From: an uncultured Ideonella sp.
GTDB taxonomy: Bacteria > Pseudomonadota > Gammaproteobacteria > Burkholderiales > Burkholderiaceae
Assembly (NCBI GenBank): GCA_946479475.1
Contig: CAMLGG010000232.1
Location: 1 to 8,284 of the forward strand
Direction of reading: 5' to 3'
DNA: 8,284 nucleotides
The first letter of the stretch is position 1, and the number at the start of each line of letters is the position of its first letter. This document shows positions 1 to 4,489 of the stretch, piece after piece. The position numbers and the translations under genes are program-made. A model generated the notes under the pieces. The model was not told where the DNA came from. It was given only the letters and a program-made list of their open reading frames with translations, and ran no database searches.

Positions 1-481
1 CGGTGAGCGTTTCCAGCATCCGGATCACGTCGGCCTCCTGCGGCCTGCCGTGAATACCGAAGTGGGCCAGGATGGCTGCGGCATTGGCAGGCATGTCCGG
101 GTCTGGGGCGGGGCCAGCCGCGGCTTGCGCGCCAGGCGATGCCGCCCGTCCCGCATCGGCGGGAACGTCGTTCAGGTCGAACGGCCGCGGCCGCGGCGAG
201 GTCGGGGCGGCGGCGTTCAGGTCGACCCAGGCCGGACGCGGAAAGCCGGCCAGGGAGCCCGCGGACGCATTCGAGGCGGGACGCAGCGGCAGGTGGGCGC
301 GCGGCGCTGCAGCGGAGGGACCGGCACCGGGATCGCCCGGCCCGGCACGCCGCGGGGAGAGCGGCATGGCACCGTCGTGCCGGGCATTGGTGCGGGCGCG
401 CGTGCGCGGGGGCGAGGCGTCCTCGCTGCCGGAGCGGCTGTCTCGGGGCCTGATCGTCCCTGTGTTGCGAATGGGATCCAT
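1..481 (-). CDS. Partial 5' part of a putative type III effector with EAR-like motifs
   Basis: An open frame starts at ATG 481 and runs without a stop off the left edge (160 codons seen). AGAGGA lies four bases before the ATG, a good ribosome binding site. The product starts MDPIR, as AvrBs3-family TAL effectors do. Residues 1-130 are rich in Pro, Ala, Arg, Ser and Gly, with no predicted hydrophobic segment, so they look disordered. Residues 101-107 read FDLNDVP, an exact match to the plant EAR repression motif DLNxxP. Residues 87-93 read DLNAAAP, a looser second copy. From about residue 131 the sequence becomes more helix-like (AAAILAHFGIHG), perhaps the start of a folded domain. EAR motifs are known in the Xanthomonas effector XopD, where they help repress host transcription. 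Effector function, secretion and host nuclear activity are inferences. The C-terminal part that would name the family is missing. It could instead be an unrelated low-complexity protein. Confidence 0.6.
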   Translation of the reverse strand, partial: MDPIRNTGTIRPRDSRSGSEDASPPRTRARTNARHDGAMPLSPRRAGPGDPGAGPSAAAPRAHLPLRPASNASAGSLAGFPRPAWVDLNAAAPTSPRPRPFDLNDVPADAGRAASPGAQAAAGPAPDPDMPANAAAILAHFGIHGRPQEADVIRMLETLT

Positions 482-651
482 GATGTCCTCTGTCGGGCCG
501 GCCACCCGGGTCGCCAGGTCGATCGACGTCTCGCCGATGCTGCAGCGCACGTTCCCCGCGCGCCGGCCGCGCCCGCAGCGCTGTCGCGGCATGCGAAGCG
601 ATCGGGTGCCGGGCGCGCCGATTGCTGGAGTCGGGTTCGCCGTCCGCCAGC
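482..651. other. Divergent intergenic region
   Basis: This 170-base gap separates the minus-strand effector-like gene from the plus-strand phosphatase-like gene. It holds the PIP-like element described separately and a perfect 10-base palindrome GTCGATCGAC at 518-527. I see no convincing sigma-70 promoter for the plus-strand gene and no terminator hairpin. An in-frame TTG at 622 could extend the phosphatase-like protein by ten residues into this gap. Confidence 0.5.
537..597 (-). promoter_or_regulatory. Degenerate PIP/hrpII-like box with spaced -10 element
   Basis: On the minus strand, TTCGC (597-593) is followed after 15 bases by TGCGG (577-573), one mismatch from the PIP half-site TTCGG. 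Thirty bases further on is CAGCAT (542-537), which fits the YANNNT -10 element. The known arrangement for HrpX/HrpB-type regulators is TTCGB-N15-TTCGB-N30-32-YANNNT, so both spacings match. The element ends about 55 bases before the ATG of the effector-like gene. The imperfect half-site and the GC-rich background leave a real chance of coincidence. Confidence 0.3.
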
Positions 652-1260
652 ATGACCTCGACCATCGCCCTGATCCGCCACGCCGAGAAGCCGTCGGAGG
701 ACGGGCGGCTGGTCGGTGTCGACGAAGCCGGCTTCCTCGATGCCAACGAGCTGACCGTGCGAGGCTGGCAGCGCGCCGGCGCCCTGGCGCGGTTCTTCGC
801 CGGCTTCGACGGCGGCCCGCCGGTGCTGCCCAGCCACCTCGTGGCTGCGGCACCCGACGCCAGGCATCCGAGCAAGCGCTGCATCAGCACGCTGCTGCCG
901 CTGGCCGGGCATTGCGGGCTCGTCGTTGCCACGCCCTTCCACGTGGGGGCCGAGGACAGGCTGGCGCAGTATCTGGAGAGATTGCACGGGCTGGTCGTCG
1001 TGGCCTGGCAGCACAAGCGCCTGCCGGCGCTGGCCCGCATGCTCGCGGCCGACGCGGCAGAGGTGCCGCCGCAGTGGCCCGAGGACCGCTTCGACCTCGT
1101 CTGGCTGCTGGTGCCGGATGGCCCGGGCGGGCGGCGCTTCACGCAATTGCCGCAGCAGCTGCTGGGCGGCGACCAGGCGACTGTCGCGGACGGCCGCCTG
1201 GCCGTCAGCCCGGAAGGTGGCTCGGTGGTCTCAGCTCGGCCAGCGCGCCCGAACGGGTAA
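652..1260 (+). CDS. Histidine phosphatase superfamily-like protein
   Basis: The 202-residue product opens with TIALIRHAEKP. This gives the signature Arg9-His10-Ala11 of the histidine phosphatase (phosphoglycerate mutase-like) superfamily, in which this His is phosphorylated during phosphate transfer. LTVRGWQRAGALARFF (residues 35-50) matches the family's 'LT..G..QA..LA..L' helix. Arg76 within SKRCIST is a candidate second phosphate-binding Arg, and His121 (VVVAWQH) a candidate second catalytic His. There is no signal peptide, so it is probably cytoplasmic. The substrate cannot be inferred. The start was set at ATG 652 because the RHA motif is normally within about ten residues of the N-terminus. 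No clear ribosome binding site precedes it, and an in-frame TTG at 622 is the alternative. It is single-gene on its strand, and its last 56 bases overlap the 3' end of the convergent SGNH hydrolase gene. The C-terminal 20 residues are low complexity. Confidence 0.8.
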   Translation: MTSTIALIRHAEKPSEDGRLVGVDEAGFLDANELTVRGWQRAGALARFFAGFDGGPPVLPSHLVAAAPDARHPSKRCISTLLPLAGHCGLVVATPFHVGAEDRLAQYLERLHGLVVVAWQHKRLPALARMLAADAAEVPPQWPEDRFDLVWLLVPDGPGGRRFTQLPQQLLGGDQATVADGRLAVSPEGGSVVSARPARPNG

Positions 1261-1996
1261 GGCAGCCATACGCGTAGCGGTAGCCGTGGCTGCTCGGGTG
1301 CACGCCGTCGGCGGCGAAATAGATGTGCCGCTCCCGCGCCAGCAGGTGGCGGTGCGGGCTGCCGTGGAAGCCGATGTACTCGACCCGGTGCCGGGTGGCG
1401 AGGCGGTGGAACATCTCGCAGGCCAGGCGGGTGCGGTAGGACATCCACCAGCTGAAAGGCGGACGGAACAGCGGCGCCAGGCCCAGGTCGCCCGGCCCGA
1501 TCCAGACCACGCGCCGGCCCAGCTGCTGCAGGCGTGTCAGCAAGGGGCCGATGGCGTGCGCGCCTTGCAGCACCTGGGCGTTGCGCATGATGTCGTTGCC
1601 GCCGATGTGAAGCAGCACCAGGTCGAAGCGCCGGGTGTCGTGGCCGAGCGCGCGCAGCTGCGGCAGCACGTCGGCGATGCACGCGCCGCCGACGCTGAGG
1701 TTGACCAGCTCGGCGTCGCGGTACTCGGCGGTCAGCAGGCCCCCTATCGAATCGGTGGGGCGCTCGGCGCCCACGCCGACGCCGGTGGAATCGCCGACGA
1801 TCAGCACCCGCTTGCGGGCCCGCACGGCGCGGTACTGGTAGGGGCGGGAGGGCTTGCGCGACTCGGCGTCGCGCAGCGCGCGGTGCACGCGCAAGGCCTG
1901 GTCGATGCTGATCGCCGCCAGCGCGCCGGCCGCCGCCGCAGCGGCGTAGCAGACCAGCGCCAGCGGGCTGAGCGGAAGGCGAGGCAGTGGGAGCAT
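1205..1996 (-). CDS. SGNH/GDSL-family hydrolase, membrane-anchored or exported
   Basis: The 263-residue product has all four SGNH blocks. They are GDS with nucleophile Ser70 (VLIVGDSTGVG), the oxyanion Gly in NLSVGGA (about 103), GGND with the oxyanion Asn (132-135), and DGVH with Asp230 and His233 completing the triad. Such enzymes hydrolyse ester bonds in lipids, acyl-thioesters or acetylated glycans; the substrate here is unknown. A hydrophobic stretch at residues 9-30, after a short Pro/Arg segment, looks like an uncleaved anchor or signal, placing the active domain in the periplasm. The start is uncertain. ATG 1996 has no good ribosome binding site, and an in-frame TTG at 2035 would add 13 residues. 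It is the last gene of the minus-strand set, 60 bases after the second PRC-like gene. Its end overlaps the convergent phosphatase-like gene by 56 bases. Its link to the transporter genes may be only co-transcription. Confidence 0.88.
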   Translation of the reverse strand: MLPLPRLPLSPLALVCYAAAAAAGALAAISIDQALRVHRALRDAESRKPSRPYQYRAVRARKRVLIVGDSTGVGVGAERPTDSIGGLLTAEYRDAELVNLSVGGACIADVLPQLRALGHDTRRFDLVLLHIGGNDIMRNAQVLQGAHAIGPLLTRLQQLGRRVVWIGPGDLGLAPLFRPPFSWWMSYRTRLACEMFHRLATRHRVEYIGFHGSPHRHLLARERHIYFAADGVHPSSHGYRYAYGCLTRSGALAELRPPSHLPG

Positions 1997-2056
1997 CCTG
2001 GGGCCAGTTTGAATCACGTCACCCGCTTTCAGCAAGCGGCATGCCCAGCGTGCGGG

Positions 2057-2323
2057 TCAGCGGCCGGGCGGTGCGTCGGCGGCCACGACGATGGCATCCG
2101 GCCCGATGCGGCGCACGGCGGACCAGGGCAATGATGGCGGCCTCTCGTCGACCATGCCCACGCGCTCGAGCAGCCCGATGCGGCCGTAGATCAGCTCCTC
2201 GACGGGCGACGACGCCTCGCCCGGCTGCCAGCGGCAGCTCAGGTCGAACAGCCGGCCGAGCCGGCGTCCGCCCTCGGCCACCAGGCGCAGGGCATCCAGG
2301 TCGCACAGCGTGCGCGGCTTCAT
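2057..2323 (-). CDS. Small PRC-barrel-like protein (second copy)
   Basis: This 88-residue protein starts at ATG 2323, inside the stop of the preceding gene (ATGA, four-base overlap), with AGGGG directly before it, so translational coupling is expected. The pattern is PRC-barrel-like: an N-terminal strand around a Gly-Arg turn (GGRRLGRLFDLSCRW), then EELIYGRIGLLERVGM, then a closing LPWSAVRRIGPDAIVV. PRC barrels are small beta domains found in photosynthetic reaction centre H subunits and in many proteins handling RNA or ions, often as accessory or regulatory modules. There is no signal peptide or membrane segment, so it is probably cytoplasmic. It follows a sister PRC-like gene and an Nramp-type transporter gene and probably works with that transporter; this is inference from position. 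The longer frame upstream (to 2557) runs over the sister gene and was not used. Confidence 0.7.
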   Translation of the reverse strand: MKPRTLCDLDALRLVAEGGRRLGRLFDLSCRWQPGEASSPVEELIYGRIGLLERVGMVDERPPSLPWSAVRRIGPDAIVVAADAPPGR

Positions 2324-2679
2324 CCCCTCGGCATCCACAGGCCCAGCCTCCGGTCCAGTTCGCCCGCGCCCCATTGGCCGGCCCGCGAGCGCAGCCGGAT
2401 CACCTCGCTCACCTCCGACACCTCGGCCCAGGGGATGCGGACCACCGCCGAGCCGAAGACGCGGCGCGCCAGCGCGCCCAGCGGCCCGGGCAGGCGCCGG
2501 CTCCAGGCTCCGGGCCCGAGCTGCAGCGCCGCCACGGCCGGGCCGTCCACGGTCCACTCGAGCTCGATGTCGTCGACCATGCCGCAGGAGCGGCCGTCGG
2601 CATCGACCACCTCGTGGTCCAGCACCTCGCGCAGCAGGTGCAGCGCGCGAGGCCTGGGCGAACCGGCACGCGCGCGCAT
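2320..2679 (-). CDS. Small PRC-barrel-like protein (first copy)
   Basis: This 119-residue protein starts at ATG 2679, whose A is also the last base of the transporter stop codon (TGATG). The two are therefore almost certainly translated together. After a basic N-terminus it shows ALHLLREVLDHEVVDADGR and SCGMVDDIELEW, the 'V.D..G..vG.v.Di' start of PRC-barrel-type domains. Next comes a strand-rich part (VAALQLGPGAWSRRL) and then VVRIPWAEVSEVSEVIRL, the usual closing 'ipw..v..i' strand. The C-terminal segment (GAGELDRRLGLWMPRG) is arginine-rich. No signal or membrane segment is seen, so it is probably cytoplasmic. PRC-type domains occur with ion transporters in other bacteria, so a regulatory or assembly role for the adjacent Nramp-like protein is plausible. 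It overlaps the next PRC-like gene by four bases. The domain call rests on pattern alone. Confidence 0.72.
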   Translation of the reverse strand: MRARAGSPRPRALHLLREVLDHEVVDADGRSCGMVDDIELEWTVDGPAVAALQLGPGAWSRRLPGPLGALARRVFGSAVVRIPWAEVSEVSEVIRLRSRAGQWGAGELDRRLGLWMPRG

Positions 2680-3917
2680 CAGCCCTGGCCCTCGTGGGTG
2701 AGGAAGAACAGCGGCAGGGCGGCCAGCGCCGCGAGGGTGATCGCCACGAGGTAGGCCCACCCGAGCGCGTTGGCCAGCCAGCCGTTGGCGTGGCGGCCCA
2801 TGATCCGGCGGTCCTTGGCCACCATCAGCAGCGGGAAGTAGGAAAAGGGCAGCACCAGCACCGAGGCGACGATCGAGTACTCCACGATGGCGATGGGATC
2901 GGCGCCGGTGGCGACCACCAGGCCCGCCAGCAGCAGGAGCACGACCCAGGCGAGAGTGAAGCGCGCCGTGTCGCGCTTGCGGTGCTGCTTGCCCCAGGGC
3001 CAGCCGGCGAACTGCGCGAGGTTGTAGGCGCCCGACAGGCAGGTCTCGATGGCCGCCCCGCCGAAAGCGAAGAACATGCCGCCCAGCGCCAGCCAGAGGC
3101 CGGTCATCCCGTAGCGGTCCACTGCCGCCAGGGCCGCCGCGCCGGGAGACTGCGGGTCGACCGAAAGCGGCGCGAAGAACTCGGCGCCCAGTCCGATCAG
3201 CGAGACCGACAGCAGCGCGCCCAGCCCGAAGCCGACCACCACCACCATCCGGTTGGTCGGCACCTCCTTCGGCGTCCACTCGTCCTCGATGCCGCCGGAG
3301 GCATAGAAGTAGGTCTCGTAGGGCAGCATGATCGAGCTCATCAGCGCCACGGCGAAGTAGGCATAGAGAAGCTGCTCGCGCGAAGTCAGGTCGCTCGGCC
3401 AGCTCGGCACCAGGCCCTGGGCCATCTGGCCCCAGTCCGGCCGCTGGCCGACCAGCGCGGCGATGAAGACGATCATCAGCAGCCCGCCCAGGCCGTAGAC
3501 GCGCTCTATCCACTGGAAGGGCAGGAACCAGACGACGAGCAGGAACAGCAGCACCGCGCCCAGCACCAGCGGCCGGTAGGGCCAGGCCGACATCAGCTGC
3601 CACAGCAGGGCGATGCCGCCCACCTCGGCCGCGCAGGTGAGCAGGCTCACCACGAGCGAGGCGACCAGCGTGGCGGCGCCGGCGCTGAAACCTGCGCGTT
3701 CGCGGATCAGGCTGAAGACCGGCCGGTGCTTGACGGCGGCCACGCGTCCGGCCATCTCGCAGTAGGCCATGATGCCCACGGTGCCGAGCACCGACACCCA
3801 GAGCAGCTGGTAGGCGAAGCGCGTGCCGGCGTTCAGCGTGAAGGTCAGCTCGCCGATTTCGACGAAGCCGCCCATCGCGGTGAGGATGCCGAGAAAGACC
3901 TCCGCAAGCTGGCCCAT
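2679..3917 (-). CDS. Divergent Nramp-family metal ion transporter
   Basis: This 412-residue, strongly hydrophobic protein has about eleven membrane segments and the Nramp (MntH/SLC11) plan. Family patterns include LNAGTRFAYQLLWV after TM1 (compare the usual IQAGAQFGYKLLWV) and AAEVGGIALLWQL in TM3. Nramp proteins carry divalent metals across the inner membrane using a TM1 DPGN and a TM6 MPH motif. Here the aligned TM1 site reads EIGE (residues 20-23) and the TM6 site LPYE (198-201). The Asp and Asn are thus both Glu, and the metal-selecting Met is Leu in this alignment. Substrate preference may therefore differ from Mn/Fe. The N-terminus is short: TM1 begins at about residue 7. ATG 3917 follows the upstream stop by 17 bases, with GGAAGG and GGGAC as possible ribosome binding sites. 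Two PRC-barrel-like genes are coupled downstream. I am confident of the Nramp relationship, less so of any substrate. Confidence 0.85.
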   Translation of the reverse strand: MGQLAEVFLGILTAMGGFVEIGELTFTLNAGTRFAYQLLWVSVLGTVGIMAYCEMAGRVAAVKHRPVFSLIRERAGFSAGAATLVASLVVSLLTCAAEVGGIALLWQLMSAWPYRPLVLGAVLLFLLVVWFLPFQWIERVYGLGGLLMIVFIAALVGQRPDWGQMAQGLVPSWPSDLTSREQLLYAYFAVALMSSIMLPYETYFYASGGIEDEWTPKEVPTNRMVVVVGFGLGALLSVSLIGLGAEFFAPLSVDPQSPGAAALAAVDRYGMTGLWLALGGMFFAFGGAAIETCLSGAYNLAQFAGWPWGKQHRKRDTARFTLAWVVLLLLAGLVVATGADPIAIVEYSIVASVLVLPFSYFPLLMVAKDRRIMGRHANGWLANALGWAYLVAITLAALAALPLFFLTHEGQG

Positions 3918-3934
3918 GCGGTCCCGCGCCTTCC

Positions 3935-4366
3935 TCAGTGCGGCAGCGCCGCCTCGTCACGCTGCAGCCGCTCGCGCAGCGCCGGCACGGCGACCGCCGT
4001 GTCGGTGCCGGTGCCGGGGGTACCGGAGACGGACAACTCGAGCACCAGGGCACCCAGCTGCCCGGCCGCGGCCCGGGCATCCGCCCGGATGCCTTCGGCC
4101 GAAGCGGGCGCCGGTGCCTCGTCCAGCCGCTTCTGCGCCCGCTCCACTGCGCGGCCCAGCTGGATGGCATGGCCGCGCACCGTCCGCTCGGGCAGCCCGG
4201 CCCGCCGGCTCTGGGCCTGCAGCAGCTCCAGCTCGGCCGCCTGCGATCGCAACAGCCCGACCGCGATGCGCAACTGCGTGGTGGCGCTGTCGGCCAGCGC
4301 TGGAGCCGAGCAGCCCATGCAGAGCAGCAAGGCCGACAGGCGGTTGATCAACGGATCTGCGCGCAT
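3935..4366 (-). CDS. Small exported protein of unknown function
   Basis: I do not recognise this 143-residue protein. Residues 1-26 form a Sec signal peptide: a basic start (MRADPLINR), a hydrophobic core (LSALLLCMGC), and cleavage likely after APALA, giving a mature protein beginning DSATT. CMGC does not fit a lipobox well, so it is probably soluble in the periplasm. The mature part is Ala/Leu/Arg/Glu-rich and looks almost entirely helical (LRIAVGLLRSQAAELELLQAQ, then GRAVERAQKRLDEA), perhaps a helical bundle or coiled coil. A Gly/Thr-rich break (SGTPGTGTDT) lies near residues 114-123. Start ATG 4366 is preceded by AAGGGAA at 4371-4377, a good ribosome binding site. It is the first gene of the minus-strand operon, 17 bases before the Nramp-like gene, so a periplasmic role linked to that transporter is possible but unsupported by any motif. 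The much longer frame extending upstream to 6430 is antisense to the dehydrogenase and was discarded. Confidence 0.72.
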   Translation of the reverse strand: MRADPLINRLSALLLCMGCSAPALADSATTQLRIAVGLLRSQAAELELLQAQSRRAGLPERTVRGHAIQLGRAVERAQKRLDEAPAPASAEGIRADARAAAGQLGALVLELSVSGTPGTGTDTAVAVPALRERLQRDEAALPH

Positions 4367-4391
4367 CGCTTCCCTTGGGCGAGTCCCCGGT

Positions 4392-4411
4392 CCCGCTGCC
4401 TTGGCAGCGGG
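4392..4411. repeat. Perfect 9-bp inverted repeat, candidate operator
   Basis: Arms CCCGCTGCC (4392-4400) and GGCAGCGGG (4403-4411) are exact reverse complements around a TT spacer. The element lies 26 bases upstream of the minus-strand ATG at 4366, inside the divergent control region. There is no T-run, so it is more likely a protein-binding site, or a hairpin in the minus-strand leader, than a terminator. Its core GCCTTGGCA (4398-4406) recurs in inverted orientation as TGCCAAGGC at 4464-4472, next to the start of the plus-strand operon. Confidence 0.6.
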
Positions 4412-4418
4412 CGTGCCC
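4403..4418 (-). promoter_or_regulatory. Weaker candidate sigma-54-like promoter for the minus-strand operon
   Basis: On the minus strand GGGCACGCCCGCTGCC has GG (4417-4416) and GC (4405-4404) with the 10-base separation typical of -24/-12 promoters. However, the -12 part is CTGC instead of TTGC and the base before GG is G instead of T. It is the mirror copy of the plus-strand candidate. A start near 4392 would give a leader of about 26 bases before ATG 4366. Confidence 0.22.
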
Positions 4419-4424
4419 GCCATC

Positions 4425-4440
4425 CGGCACGCCGGTTGCC
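4425..4440 (+). promoter_or_regulatory. Candidate sigma-54 -24/-12 promoter for the dehydrogenase operon
   Basis: The sequence CGGCACGCCGGTTGCC fits the sigma-54 pattern TGGCACG-N4-TTGCW except at the first and last positions. The GG (4426-4427) and GC (4438-4439) have the required 10-base separation. Transcription would start near 4451, leaving about 39 bases of leader that includes the AGAGG ribosome binding site at 4476-4480. The match overlaps an inverted repeat, so the resemblance could come from operator symmetry. No activator site was identified. Confidence 0.4.
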
Positions 4441-4489
4441 TGGGCGCGGCTGACCTGGGCCATTGCCAAGGCTGCAGAGGTGCATGTCG

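Larger units (their letters stand above)
4403..4440. repeat. 15-bp-arm imperfect inverted repeat between divergent operons
   Basis: The plus strand at 4426-4440 reads GGCACGCCGGTTGCC, and the minus strand from 4417 to 4403 reads GGCACGCCCGCTGCC. These match at 13 of 15 positions, with an 8-base spacer (4418-4425) between the arms. The inner eight bases of each arm are perfectly complementary. The element sits centrally between the two operons and overlaps the perfect palindrome at 4392-4411. It could be an operator for a dimeric regulator serving both directions, or a pair of back-to-back promoter cores. Confidence 0.6.

Noticed and set aside
518..527. 10-base palindrome GTCGATCGAC as an operator
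   Set aside because: Short palindromes of this composition are common in GC-rich DNA, and nothing else nearby supports a regulatory role.
636..660. Plus-strand PIP-like half-site TTCGC before the phosphatase-like gene
   Set aside because: The second half-site at N15 reads CCTCG and falls within the start of the coding sequence, so the pattern does not hold.
217..1146. 309-codon minus-strand open frame across the effector-like and phosphatase-like genes
   Set aside because: It is antisense to the phosphatase-like gene with its RHA motif. Its translation is low-complexity Arg/Ala/Pro without domain features, as expected for shadow frames at this GC content.
4307..4366. Lipoprotein signal (CMGC) in the small exported protein
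   Set aside because: Positions before the Cys are Cys-Met-Gly, not the usual Leu-Ala/Ser-Gly/Ala, and a good signal peptidase I site (APALA) follows.
4392..4411. Perfect inverted repeat as a rho-independent terminator
   Set aside because: No T-run follows on either strand and both flanking genes point away from it, so nothing would need terminating here.
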